Shown: one piece after another, positions 51,410 to 61,600 of the stretch
Layout: each line of letters begins with the position of its first letter
Position numbering within the stretch: the stretch's first letter is position 1
Origin: Chitinophaga barathri
Lineage (GTDB): Bacteria > Bacteroidota > Bacteroidia > Chitinophagales > Chitinophagaceae
Length of the DNA stretch: 64,000 nt
NCBI RefSeq assembly: GCF_003807585.1
Contig: NZ_RMBX01000016.1
Location: forward strand, 115,163 to 179,162
Reading direction: 5' to 3'
The notes under the pieces: model-generated
Databases searched by the model: none
Seen by the model: only the letters and a program-made list of their open reading frames with translations
What the model was told of the DNA's origin: nothing
Position numbers and translations under genes: made by a program

Positions 51410-52354
51410 CTATTGCAGCAGCTGCACTTTCCAGACGATCTCCCATTTACCGGGCCTGAATATCTGGAAGAATACTGCCGAGAACATATCATACCGCTCT
51501 TCCTTGTTGAAAGAAGAACCGGGTACCCACCATTCGAATTCGCGGGGGCTGCTGCCGGCGTTGAAGGGGAATGCGCAGTCGTACTCCAGGCGGTCGCTGA
51601 ACTTGCGGTAGGCGAACACGAAGTCTTCCAGGCGTTTGCCTTTCTGTTTGCTGCCTTCGGGGAACTTGGAAGGATCCATCAGGTTCCCGTTAGGGTCTTT
51701 GAACTTCCAGGTCATCATGCTGCCGGGGCCCATGTATTTAAAGCTTTCGATCTGTATGTTCACGGAATCGAAATAAGGAGCGCAGTTGTCCCAGTCATAG
51801 TCCGCGCATACGATCCATGCATAGTCATTGCGGTATTCAAAGTCCTTTCCTTTTACCACGTTCACTTCCACCGCATCTTTGATAACGCGGGAGCCTGCGC
51901 CGTTGGTTACTTTTACGTCAATCATATACACGCCTGCGGACATATCGTAGCTTTCTTTCCTGAATTTCAGGCGGCCGTCCGATTTGTTGATCTCGAACAC
52001 CGGGCGTTTTACGATCTGTTTTTTGGCTTCCAGTTCTTCCAGCGATTTTTCCTGGCCGGTGAATTCTTCTTTCCATTCCACGGCGTCCACTTCCTGGAGC
52101 ATTTCAGGGGCGGGTTTGCCGTCTTTGGTATGAATGTCTACCAGTTCCACGGTGATGGGGCCGGTGGTGCGGTCCAGGATGAGGTCGCCCTTCATGATAT
52201 CGCGGCCTGTTTCCAGGGTGATGATCTTGTCTTTATACCGTATGGTTTCAGCAATGTAACCATCCTGCAGGTCTACCTTGCGGCATCCGTAAAGGACACC
52301 GCCGAGGAGCGCCAGGCACAGGGCTGTTTTTACTGCTATATTTTTATGCGTCAT
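51410..52354 (-). CDS. DUF5007-like lipoprotein of a SusC/SusD locus
   Basis: The 314-residue protein has a lipoprotein signal ending in GVLYGC (Cys ~24). The mature part has two beta regions: an N-terminal IITLETGRDIMKGDLILD / GPITVELVDI part and a C-terminal part with DYAWIVCADYDWDNCAP and RKFSDRLEYDCAFPFNAGS. From memory it matches DUF5007 proteins encoded after fasciclin genes in such loci, but I could not check this. Likely surface-exposed and possibly ligand-binding. Last gene of the minus operon beginning at 57959. Confidence 0.72.
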   Translation of the reverse strand: MTHKNIAVKTALCLALLGGVLYGCRKVDLQDGYIAETIRYKDKIITLETGRDIMKGDLILDRTTGPITVELVDIHTKDGKPAPEMLQEVDAVEWKEEFTGQEKSLEELEAKKQIVKRPVFEINKSDGRLKFRKESYDMSAGVYMIDVKVTNGAGSRVIKDAVEVNVVKGKDFEYRNDYAWIVCADYDWDNCAPYFDSVNIQIESFKYMGPGSMMTWKFKDPNGNLMDPSKFPEGSKQKGKRLEDFVFAYRKFSDRLEYDCAFPFNAGSSPREFEWWVPGSSFNKEERYDMFSAVFFQIFRPGKWEIVWKVQLLQ

Positions 52355-52393
52355 GATTCAAAGTTTTAAGTACCGTTCAAATAAATGAATTGC

Positions 52394-53104
52394 CTATTTG
52401 TAAGGGAAGTTGAAGGTATGTGAGCCGTTCAGCACCTGGATATTTCCGTTGGTGGCCTGCAGGTCGCTGGTTATTACGTTCCCGCTGTTCACCCAGGGAT
52501 TGTAGTACCTGATCACACCGTTGATTTCTTCTCTCGTTTCCGGGAAAGTGTTGGCTGCATCGAACCTCCTTGCCCAGGTATTGGCAAAACCATTACCGAA
52601 CCAGGCGCGGATGTATTTAGGGCCGGCTTCTTTTACGCCGTTATAGTCCTGGCGTACAGGAGCATCCACCCAAACGGTGTCTCCCGCGAAACTTTTGAGC
52701 ATTTGCCCGCCGCCATTGGGTGCATTAAAGAAAGGCACCTGATCGCGCCAGACCATGGTGGCCGGGATGATATATTTGGCCATCGCAGCGCGCAGATCGG
52801 CGTCCGGTACGTCTTTCAACGCCATACCGCTTCTTCTTTTCAGATAGTTGACGATACAGAGATCCTTGGGGGCGAAAAAGGTCACGCCGGATTTCTGTAC
52901 TTCCGCCGCAAGCCCTGTTCTGTCCAGTATCTGCACGATCGTATCAAATTCGAACGGGCGGGATTTCAGGAAGTCGTAAATATTCATATCCAGCTTTCCG
53001 GAATGTACGCCGCCGTCTATATAGTGTTCTTTTTTACAGCCTACCGCCGCGGCAATCAATGCTGCACCAACCAGGAGATATTTTAATTTGAATCTTTTCA
53101 TCAC
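52394..53104 (-). CDS. Fasciclin-domain lipoprotein
   Basis: The 236-residue protein has a lipoprotein signal ending in AAVGC (Cys ~22). A single fasciclin (FAS1) domain is visible from NIYDFLKSRPFEFDTIVQIL through SGVTFFAPKDLCIVNYL, a cell-adhesion fold. A C-terminal stretch with TWARRFDAANTFPETREE follows. It lies between SusD (15 bp) and the DUF5007-like gene (39 bp) in one operon. It probably sits on the surface with SusD and helps hold the ligand or a matrix (inference). Confidence 0.85.
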   Translation of the reverse strand: MMKRFKLKYLLVGAALIAAAVGCKKEHYIDGGVHSGKLDMNIYDFLKSRPFEFDTIVQILDRTGLAAEVQKSGVTFFAPKDLCIVNYLKRRSGMALKDVPDADLRAAMAKYIIPATMVWRDQVPFFNAPNGGGQMLKSFAGDTVWVDAPVRQDYNGVKEAGPKYIRAWFGNGFANTWARRFDAANTFPETREEINGVIRYYNPWVNSGNVITSDLQATNGNIQVLNGSHTFNFPYK

Positions 53105-53119
53105 TAATAATTTTAAAGA

Positions 53120-54697
53120 TTAATAACGTTGCCAGTAGCGTAACTGCTCCATGTTCGGGTTGTCTGTGAATGCTCTCTGCGCTACGGGCCAGGTCCATGC
53201 ACCCTCAGCGAAGTCTGTTGCAGTCATATCAGGCCTGGTAGGTATTTTGTTATAATCCGGATCGATGATGAACCCGGTTCTTACGAGATCGTAGAAATAA
53301 TGGCCTTCACCCAGCAGTTCGCGGCTACGCTCCCTGAATATCTCGAGGTAAAGGTCTGCATCGGCGCCAACCCAGTTGTCCAGCCACACCCTGTTACGGA
53401 TGGTGTTCAGATCTGTTCTGGCGGCGTTGTAATTCAGCAGGCGGGCATTACATTCCGCACGCAGCAGGATGAGGTCAGCCATACGGAATACCACGATGTT
53501 CGCATCAAACAGGTTCGCAACGGGATCCACGGCAAAACCGTATTTGGAGAATACGTAGTTCTGACCTGTCGTAGCCGTTATCGGCGCGGTCAGCACCATG
53601 TAGAAACGCTCGTCTTTTGTGCTGTCCGGGAAGATCATTTTCGGATCGGAAATGCGGGTGATAGCACGGTTGCCGCTTACGGGGTCCACTTTCATATAAG
53701 CGGGGGACCAGAAAGGCTGCAGCCTGGTGGAATACACACCGCCAAAGAGCGTCATGTTCGCCAGTGAACCGTTTCTGCCAAATTCACCGGTGGCTGCGTC
53801 GAAGTCTATCTCGAAGATGCCTTCCACGCTGCGGCCTTTCCAGATATTGCGGTACAGCGGGTTCACGATGGTGCCGTTTACCGGTTTCGCATCTTTGATG
53901 AGCTTGTACACACCACCGTCAATCACTTTAGTAGCCCAGGTTACCGCTTCGGCATCTTTATGCCTCCACGCAAGGGAGTGTGCAAGTGTTGCATATACTG
54001 TGCCTTTTGTAGCGCGGAAGGAATTGCGGCCGGCATCGGCATATTGAAGGGGCAGGCCGGCTTCTGATGCTTTCAGCTCTGCGTCCACAAAGTCCAGCAC
54101 ATCGTTCATCGGTGTACGGCCCAGTTTGTCGGTAGTTTTGGATTTGGTCACCAATGGCACATTGCCCCATACACGCACCATATAGAAATAAGTGAAGGCG
54201 CGGATAAAACGTGCTTCGGCTATATACTGTTCGCGGCTGTAGGTGATGAACTGTTTATCCGGCACACGGTGCGCGTTTTCCAGCACCATGTTACACTGCT
54301 CGATCACCTGGTAAAAAGGCAGCCAGTTGAACAGTACGTCTTCCCACTGGCGGGTGCCGCCCAGTACGGAACGGAGACGGTTTACTTTGATATCGTTGTC
54401 GATGTTCGCACGGATCGGGTCATTCCCCACTGCCATGAAGTTCGACGCACGGCGGTCTCCGTACATATAAAAACGGGGATGGTAACCGTTGTCGTCGTTT
54501 GCATTCTTCGGGCTTTCTGACAGCGTTTTGCGCAGCAGTGCGTAACCGCCGGCCACCGCCCCGTCAAGATCCCTTTCCGATGACCAGTAAAGGGCATCCG
54601 GTATCTGGTCGATCGGGTTGATCTCCAGCTGCTTGTTGCAGGACAGCGCAGAGAAACCCACCAGGCAAAGCATCACATAATATATTCCTCTTTTCAT
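53120..54697 (-). CDS. SusD/RagB-family surface lipoprotein
   Basis: The 525-residue protein has a lipoprotein signal ending in GFSALSC (Cys ~20), followed by NKQLEINPIDQIPDALYW. SusD motifs include YIAEARFIRAFTYFYMVRVWGNVPLV and the C-terminal FRERSRELLGEGHYFYDLVRTG. It forms the ligand-binding partner of the SusC encoded 19 bp upstream. No glycoside hydrolase or other enzyme gene is in the operon, so the ligand may not be a polysaccharide. Confidence 0.94.
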   Translation of the reverse strand: MKRGIYYVMLCLVGFSALSCNKQLEINPIDQIPDALYWSSERDLDGAVAGGYALLRKTLSESPKNANDDNGYHPRFYMYGDRRASNFMAVGNDPIRANIDNDIKVNRLRSVLGGTRQWEDVLFNWLPFYQVIEQCNMVLENAHRVPDKQFITYSREQYIAEARFIRAFTYFYMVRVWGNVPLVTKSKTTDKLGRTPMNDVLDFVDAELKASEAGLPLQYADAGRNSFRATKGTVYATLAHSLAWRHKDAEAVTWATKVIDGGVYKLIKDAKPVNGTIVNPLYRNIWKGRSVEGIFEIDFDAATGEFGRNGSLANMTLFGGVYSTRLQPFWSPAYMKVDPVSGNRAITRISDPKMIFPDSTKDERFYMVLTAPITATTGQNYVFSKYGFAVDPVANLFDANIVVFRMADLILLRAECNARLLNYNAARTDLNTIRNRVWLDNWVGADADLYLEIFRERSRELLGEGHYFYDLVRTGFIIDPDYNKIPTRPDMTATDFAEGAWTWPVAQRAFTDNPNMEQLRYWQRY

Positions 54698-54716
54698 ACT
54701 AATACTTTTAAACTAA

Positions 54717-57700
54717 TTAGAAGGTAACATTCAGGCCCAGTGTCATCTTGCGGCTCAGCGGGTAGTTCCTGCCACGGTCATAACCGGAAGGGAACTCGAT
54801 CGCTTCAGGATCGCGGCCGGAGTATTTGGTAATGATGAACACGTTCTCTGTGTTGCCATATGCCATTACACGTTCAATGCCGAACCTCTTCAGGAACTTG
54901 CTGGGCAGGTTGTAGCTCAGCATTACGTTTTTGAGTCGGAGGAAAGATGCGTCTTCCACAAATGCGCTCTTATAATCATAGATGTTCCAGAACGTCTGGA
55001 TGGAACCGGTCCAGTAATCCAGCGTGGGGAAACGGGCGTCTTTGCCGCCACGGTCGCCGGGAGCGAAACCGTAGATGTCAAATTCGCTCATCGGAGGGAT
55101 ACCGCCCCAGTCCAGGGAGTTACCGTTGAAATAATCAAAGGTGGTATAGTTCGGGTTGTAGCCGCCCGTTACTTTCGTAGAGTTCCAGTAACGCTGTAAA
55201 GCGGAGTTCACCACTTTCACGCCCCAGCGGAAGTTGAACATCATGTCCAGGGTAAATCCTTTCCAGGATACTGTGTTCACCCAGCCACCGTCGATCTTCG
55301 GGGTGGGGTCGCCTACCCACGTGCGGTCGTTCACCTCGCGGGCGCCGTCGCCGTTCAGGTCATTGATCTTATAGTCACCGTTCAGATCCACGAAACGCGG
55401 AGCGCCTTCGCGGTAAGGCAGGTAACCGTAGTCGAAGAAGAGTTTTTTACCGGTGAAGGGGTCAACAGGCACTTCGGAGTTGCTCTGCCATACGCCGTCG
55501 TTCACCATGAACACAAAACCATAGGGAGCGGAACCCACTTTTACCATGGTTACGTTGTCCAGCATGAAAGGACGGTTATTGTTCGGCAGCTTGGCTACCT
55601 GGGAGGTGTTGCGCGCCAGCATGAAGCGGGTAGTCCAGCTTACGGCGCTTTTCGGGTCCAGTACATTCACGCTCAGCGTCAGCTCGAAGCCTTTGTTCAG
55701 CATGTCGATACCGTTGCGTTTGATGATGCTGTAGCCGGAGCTGGTAGGCAGCTGTTCGTCGTAAGTACCGCCTTCGGTATAACGCTGATAAAGGTCGGCG
55801 ATCAGGCTGATGCGGCCTTTCAGCGCGGTAAGCTCAAGACCAAGGTTCGTCTGGTCTGAATATTCCCACTGCAGGTCCAGGTTCTGCATCTGGTTGAAGT
55901 TCTGGATCGCTACTTTGCTGCCGCCATAGCTGCTTACGTAAGAGTAAGAAGGTTCGTTGAAACCGCCCGCGTTGCCATTCAGTGAACTTACGCTGGCGAA
56001 GTTCTCAACGTACTGGTTAGCGGTTTTACCCCAGCTCAGGCGCACTTTTGCTTCGTTCAGCCAGGTCAGGTTGTCTTTCACCCATTGTTCTTCCGCAATA
56101 CGCCATGCAGCGGATACGGTGGGGAAATAACCCCATCTTTTGTTCGGGGAGAGTTTGGAAGAACCATCCGCACGGATAGACGCGTCTATCAGGTATTTTT
56201 CACGGTAGCCGTAGTTCACTTTACCGAGCACGGAAGAAGTGGCATTGGCGCCGTAACCTGTTTTAGTCACCGTCCTGCTGGGGCTGAAGCCCTGCACGAT
56301 CTGGATCAGATCGGAAGAACCGCCTTTTGCGTCTATCTGGGTAACCTCGATGGTATTTTTATTAAACTCCTGCACGAGGAATGCGCCGAAGTTATGATCG
56401 TTGTTTGGGGTGTAGTGGTTCCATGACAACTGGTTGGTCCAGGTATAACCATTGCTGAGAGCGTTATACTGGCCCGCGTCGGAAGAGTTGTTATTGGCTA
56501 CGGAAGCGAAGAAATAATCACGCTTGTCGTTCGCATAGCTCAGTGAACCGGTGGAGGTGAAGATGATTTCCGGCGTGAAGGCGTACATCAGCTGGAGGCT
56601 CGAGTTCACGGTATTGGTGAAGTTCTTGTCCCTGTTCAGTTTGTATGCGTCCAGCATACCGCCGCCATACGGGCTCTTGTCCGGTATCATATAAGTGGAG
56701 GAAGGGATGCTCCAGATACCCTGAGAGCTTACACCCTGACCGTTCTTACTGTTACCGCGGCTACGATCTGTGCGGCCCAGGTAGGTCTGCATCACGATCG
56801 TCGTCTTTTTGTTCGGCAGCAGGCGGCCGGTGAAGTTTGCAGTGTAACGTTTGAAGCCGGTGTTGATCACAATACCGTCTTCGCTATAGTAACCGCCGCC
56901 GATGCGGTAGTTGCCCATTTCGTTACCGGCTGAAATGCTCGCATCGTAGTTCTGGATCCTTCCGGTCTGGAAATACATGCTCTGCCAGTCGGTAGAGTTA
57001 TTAAAGAAAGGATTCAGGGAATCCGTCATCTGGATGGGCATGCCGCTCATCCTTGCGTCATAGGGCGCAAAACGGTTCCAGATGTCCACTTTTGCTTCGC
57101 GCTCCGACTTACCACCGAGGATGGGGAACAGCGAAGGGGCAAAGTTGATGCCGTTATACGCGCGCAGGTCGATCTTCGGCTTGCCGGTCTTGGCGGTTTT
57201 GGTTTTGATGATGATTACGCCATTTGCACCGCGGGAACCATATACCGCTGCGGCTGCCGCATCTTTTAATACGTCAATGGACTCAATGTCGTTCGGGTTA
57301 AGCCATGAGATGGGACTGTTGCCGGTACCCAGGGCGTTCGCGGTGAAGCCTTTTGCGGACGCACGGTCCGCGGGTACCTGGATGCCATCTACTACAAACA
57401 GGGGATCGGAGAAAATACGGTCGTCGTTGAAGCTGGACGCCACGCTTGCGTTGCCCCTGATAAATACAGGAGCGCCCACGCCGGGCATGCCGCCGTTGTT
57501 CACTACAGACAGACCAGCCACGCGGCCCTGCAGCAGGTTCACTACGCTGGCGGCGGGAATGTTCTGAATTTCTTCAGCGTCAAGACGGGTTACGGAAGTA
57601 GTCAGCGTTTTACGCTTCTTCTGCTCGTAACCGGTGATCACCACGTCTTTCAGTTGCTGTGCATCCGACTGCATCACAATTGAATAGTCACTGCGGTTGT

Positions 57701-57959
57701 CCACCTTAATTGTTGTTTTCGCGTAACCCAGAAAGGTGAGCTCAAGCACCGGGTTTGCACCTTTTAAGGTAAGAGAGAATTTGCCGCTCACGTCTGACGC
57801 GGTACCGTTGGATGTGCCGGCTTCACGGATGGACACGCCTGGCAGCGGTTCACCCTTACTGTCTTTGACAGTTCCGGACACTTTTCTGTCCTGTGCCATG
57901 GCAACGGAATACACCATCCCCATGAGGACGACCAACAAAAAGAGTAGCTTCTTGGTCAT
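54717..57959 (-). CDS. SusC-family TonB-dependent receptor (no STN domain)
   Basis: The 1080-residue protein has a signal peptide (to SVAMAQ, residue 22), a CarboxypepD_reg-like domain (~26-105, VSGTVKDSKGEPLPGVSIREAG), TonB-box-like DVVITGYEQKKRKTL, and a plug (~115-225) with LLQGRVAGLSVVNNGGMPG and DAAAAAVYGSRGANGVIIIKT. A long barrel ends PLSRKMTLGLNVTF. The absence of an STN domain and of nearby ECF/FecR genes shows it is not controlled by that route. It heads the operon SusC, SusD, fasciclin, DUF5007-like. Degenerate direct repeats lie 30-105 bp upstream. Confidence 0.95.
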   Translation of the reverse strand: MTKKLLFLLVVLMGMVYSVAMAQDRKVSGTVKDSKGEPLPGVSIREAGTSNGTASDVSGKFSLTLKGANPVLELTFLGYAKTTIKVDNRSDYSIVMQSDAQQLKDVVITGYEQKKRKTLTTSVTRLDAEEIQNIPAASVVNLLQGRVAGLSVVNNGGMPGVGAPVFIRGNASVASSFNDDRIFSDPLFVVDGIQVPADRASAKGFTANALGTGNSPISWLNPNDIESIDVLKDAAAAAVYGSRGANGVIIIKTKTAKTGKPKIDLRAYNGINFAPSLFPILGGKSEREAKVDIWNRFAPYDARMSGMPIQMTDSLNPFFNNSTDWQSMYFQTGRIQNYDASISAGNEMGNYRIGGGYYSEDGIVINTGFKRYTANFTGRLLPNKKTTIVMQTYLGRTDRSRGNSKNGQGVSSQGIWSIPSSTYMIPDKSPYGGGMLDAYKLNRDKNFTNTVNSSLQLMYAFTPEIIFTSTGSLSYANDKRDYFFASVANNNSSDAGQYNALSNGYTWTNQLSWNHYTPNNDHNFGAFLVQEFNKNTIEVTQIDAKGGSSDLIQIVQGFSPSRTVTKTGYGANATSSVLGKVNYGYREKYLIDASIRADGSSKLSPNKRWGYFPTVSAAWRIAEEQWVKDNLTWLNEAKVRLSWGKTANQYVENFASVSSLNGNAGGFNEPSYSYVSSYGGSKVAIQNFNQMQNLDLQWEYSDQTNLGLELTALKGRISLIADLYQRYTEGGTYDEQLPTSSGYSIIKRNGIDMLNKGFELTLSVNVLDPKSAVSWTTRFMLARNTSQVAKLPNNNRPFMLDNVTMVKVGSAPYGFVFMVNDGVWQSNSEVPVDPFTGKKLFFDYGYLPYREGAPRFVDLNGDYKINDLNGDGAREVNDRTWVGDPTPKIDGGWVNTVSWKGFTLDMMFNFRWGVKVVNSALQRYWNSTKVTGGYNPNYTTFDYFNGNSLDWGGIPPMSEFDIYGFAPGDRGGKDARFPTLDYWTGSIQTFWNIYDYKSAFVEDASFLRLKNVMLSYNLPSKFLKRFGIERVMAYGNTENVFIITKYSGRDPEAIEFPSGYDRGRNYPLSRKMTLGLNVTF

Positions 57960-57987
57960 AGATATTGAATTGATAAAAATGTAACGA

Positions 57988-58063
57988 TGTCCTATTACTC
58001 AGTCCAGCAGGTTGATATACTGTCCCTAGTCTCGGTTGATAAATACTATCCTTAGTCTCAGTC
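57988..58063. promoter_or_regulatory. Degenerate direct repeats upstream of the minus-strand SusC
   Basis: GGTTGATATACTGTCCCTAG plus TCTC (58010-58033) is followed at once by GGTTGATAAATACTATCCTT plus AGTCTC (58034-58059); they differ by two inserted bases and two substitutions. A third, weaker copy of the TCC...CAGTCC part is at 57990-58005. The array starts about 30 bp before the SusC ATG at 57959. Likely regulator site or leader element; no binding protein identified. Confidence 0.5.
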
Positions 58064-58508
58064 CTTAAATGTTAATTAAACTACGTGCTTATCTGATTAA
58101 TAAAGTCGGCTTATCATTGCAAACTGTCCAATCGAAAGGTATAAACTCTAAATTTTTGTTAAAACTCCGGCAGATAATCATGATACTCCCAAGACAATTG
58201 CCGGAAACAACCCATCAATGGTATATTTTTACCTTAAATAGCATTTTAGCAATTAATAATCAATCAATTATGAAGTACTTTATTTAGCAAATGTGCGGGG
58301 CCGGAAGTTTGTGTATAAAATACTATCAGTTTGAGTTAATATAACATCTGTTATTCTCATTAACCATGACAATTAAATGACAGTATACCGGATGGTCGGT
58401 TATTTTGATGCTTTCAACGGTTTTAACAGTACCATTAATGGATTTTCACTGCAGGGCTTTTACAGCCCATTACCGCACTCACGGCGCTGGCTATACGCCG
58501 GAATGCCG

Positions 58509-58537
58509 AAGCCGGGGCTGCGCCGCCCGGGCTTTTT
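58509..58537 (+). terminator. Orphan terminator-like hairpin upstream of tamB
   Basis: AAGCCGGGGC (58509-58518) pairs with GCCCGGGCTT (58525-58534, one mismatch), followed by TTT. No coding gene ends upstream on this strand. Confidence 0.4.
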
Positions 58538-58568
58538 ACGATACCGGCTTCCGCAATACCAGATTCAA

Positions 58569-58599
58569 TTGGCAAACATTTTGCGAATGACTATTTTTG
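58569..58599 (+). promoter_or_regulatory. Promoter of tamB (TTG ... TATTTTTG)
   Basis: A perfect -7 box TATTTTTG (58592-58599) with TTG at 58569-58571, a 20-bp spacer, as in Bacteroidota promoters. Transcription would start near 58606, leaving only about 15-35 nt before the possible start codons. Confidence 0.55.
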
Positions 58600-58641
58600 T
58601 CGGATAAATAACGCTGTTCCCTGAGAAAAGTACGTAAAATA

Positions 58642-61600
58642 TTGACCATCACCCTGCTGAGCCTGCTGGGCCTGGTACTGTTGGTCAGTATCCTCATCAA
58701 TATCCCCGCCGTACAGAACCTGCTTGTGCGGGAAGTGACCGCACGCCTCTCCAGACAACTGCAAACGCGTGTGGAGATCAAACACGTCAATTTCCGCCTG
58801 TTCAACAGCATGCGCCTCGAAGGAGCCCTCATCGAAGACCGCCACCGGGACACCATCCTCTACGCCGGGGCTTTGCAGGTACGTATCACCGACTGGTTCT
58901 TTATACAGGACAAACCCGTGCTGAAGTTCATCGGCCTGGAAGACGCGCAGATCAATCTCATCCGCCCCCGCAACGACTCCCTCTGGAATTACCAGTTCAT
59001 CATAGATGAATTCGGCGGCAGCCCCTCCCCTCAGCCCAAAACGAAAAAACAAGCCGGCATATCGCTCGATCTCAAACGGGTGGACCTCCGCCGCGTAAAA
59101 TTCAATATCGTGGACCGATGGGTGGGCGAAGACATGCATGTGGCCGCCAACCGCATCTACCTGGACGCGGAAAAACTCGACCTCCGCGCCCACGACGTGA
59201 TGATCAACGAACTGACGCTGGACAAGCCTGAGTTCATCATCGCCAGTTACTCCGCCAGCCCCCTCCGTAAAAAAAGGACACCCTCCGTATCCATGCCCAA
59301 AGCCTTCGTGGATTCGCTCAAACCGGTGCCCCTGCGCTGGAATGCGGACAACTGGAAGCTGGTCGTAAAATCCCTCAGCATCAAAAACGGCCTCTTTGGC
59401 GTGGACAATCCCGAAGACTCCATCCCCAGCACACCCGGGGAATTCGACCCTTCGCGCATCCGCTTTGCAAATATCAATCTCACCATCAGCAATAGCAGCC
59501 TCGTAAAAGACAGCATTTATGCGGACCTCACGCTCAGCACCAAAGAACGCAGCGGGTTTGAGGTGAAGTCACTGAAAAGCAGGTTCAAAATGAGCCCCGT
59601 GGAAATGGAGTTCAGCAACCTGGACCTGCGCACGAATCACAGCCATATCCGCGACTATTACACCATGCAATACGAGGACCTGAGCGAAATGAATGATTAT
59701 GTGAACAACGTGACCATGCGCGCCCGTTTTAAAGACACGCGCCTGGCCTCGGAAGATATTGCGTATTTCGCCCCTCCCCTTTCTTCCTGGGATACGGAAC
59801 TGAGAATCAACGGCCGGGTGGACGGGCCGGTGAGCAACCTTTCCGGCGACAGCCTGGACATCAAAGGCGGCAACAACACCCGCCTCAAAGGCACGGCGGA
59901 CATGCGCGGCCTGCCGGATATCAACCAGACCTTTATCGACTTCACCGCCAAAGAACTGGTGACCAGCGGGCAGGACCTCCGGCAGTTTTTACCGATGCTC
60001 AAAGATATCTCCCAGGTACGCACGGACCTCATCACCACACTCGCCTTCCAGGGCTCGTTCTCCGGCTTCGTGAACGACTTCGTGGCATACGGTAAGTTCC
60101 AGACGAACCTGGGCAATATCGATTCGGATATCAACTTCAAGACCAGCAAAGACGTTCCCGTTTATTCCGGGAACCTCACCACCCATAATTTTGATCTTGG
60201 CAAACTGCTGAATATAGACCTGGTGACCACCGCCACCATGAAAGCCAAAGTGAAAGGGGAAGGTTTTAACTTCAAGACCCTGAAAGCCTCAGTGGATGCG
60301 GATATTCAGAAGATCGGGCTGTATGGTTACGAATACCAGAACCTGAAAGCGGCCGGGGAAATGAACCGCAAGTTCTTCAACGGTTCCCTCACCGCAAACG
60401 ATCCCAACCTCGATATGGACTTTGCCGGCACCATCGACTTCAACAGCCGCCTGCCCATCTTTAATTTTTATTCAGAGATCCGCAACAGCGACCTTAAGGC
60501 GCTGCACCTCACGGAAGATTCTATCACCCTCCAGGCCAAGGCAGACCTGAACTTTGCAGGCAGCAACATCGACAACTTCGACGGTACCGCCCGCCTGTAC
60601 GACTTATCCCTGTTCAAAAACAAAAGCCGCGTGGAGTTCGACTCCCTTACCGTGTCCACCAAACAGGAGAACAATCTCAAAACCCTCCGCATACAGGGCA
60701 ACGAAGTGAACGGTTATGTACAGGGCGCCTACAGCTTTATGGAACTGCCGAACGCATTCAGGCTGTTCCTCAACAAATATTACCCGAGTTATTTCACCAG
60801 CCCGCCCGCTGCCAATGCCGGGCAGGACTTCTCGTTCTCCTTCGAGTTCGGCCAGGTGGACAAACTGATACGGGCTTTTACCAACGACATCAAAGGGCTG
60901 AACGGTACACAGATTGCCGGATCGCTGAATACGCTCAGCGGCCAGGTATCGCTGAATGCTGCCGTGCCTTACGCCGGGTACAACGAGTTTGGCGTGCGCA
61001 ACCTGCTGCTGAAGGCAAACGGCGACTTCTCCAAGATCAATGTAAGCACCAGTATCGGCAACGTATTGTACAACGACAGCACCGTATTCACCAACCCGCT
61101 CATTGTTGCCAGCTCCGGCAGGGATACGTCGTTCATCAAACTGGACCTGAAAGCGGAAGACACCACTTCCCTCGATGGTTTTTATGCACGCGTGATCACC
61201 GTGGGAGACGGGATAAAAGTGAACTTCCTGAACAGCAGTTTTACCGTGAACGGCAAACAGTGGAGCATGACGCCCGGCAACGAAGTATACTGGAGCAAAC
61301 ACTTCCTGACGGTGAACAATCTCCGTATTTCGCGGAACGATCAAAGCATCACCATCAGTACAAACGAGTTCAACCCGGATGAATCCACTTTCCAAATCGC
61401 GCTGAAGGACCTGAACCTGGCGGATGTGATCCCCGCCGGCATTACCAATACGCTCATAGAAGGCCTGGCAAACGGCACCATCAACATACACGACCCGTTT
61501 AACAACCTGCAGGTAGATGCGGATATAAAAACCACGCAGCTGCGTATTGACAATGATTCCATTGGGCTGGTGAACCTGAAAGGCGATTACGACAGCCGCA

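Larger units (their letters stand above)
58064..58620. other. AT-rich intergenic region before tamB
   Basis: About 560 bp without a convincing gene; short frames here lack codon bias, start context and recognisable motifs. It contains the likely promoter region of the minus SusC operon, an isolated plus-strand terminator-like hairpin (58509-58537) and the tamB promoter (58569-58599). CATGACAATTAA at 58365 shares CATGACAAT with a palindrome after tamB (63458-63477). Confidence 0.4.

Noticed and set aside
58069..58607. Short open frames of 60-76 codons upstream of tamB
   Set aside because: AT-rich chance frames that overlap one another, without motifs, conserved look or start context; one spans the terminator-like hairpin.
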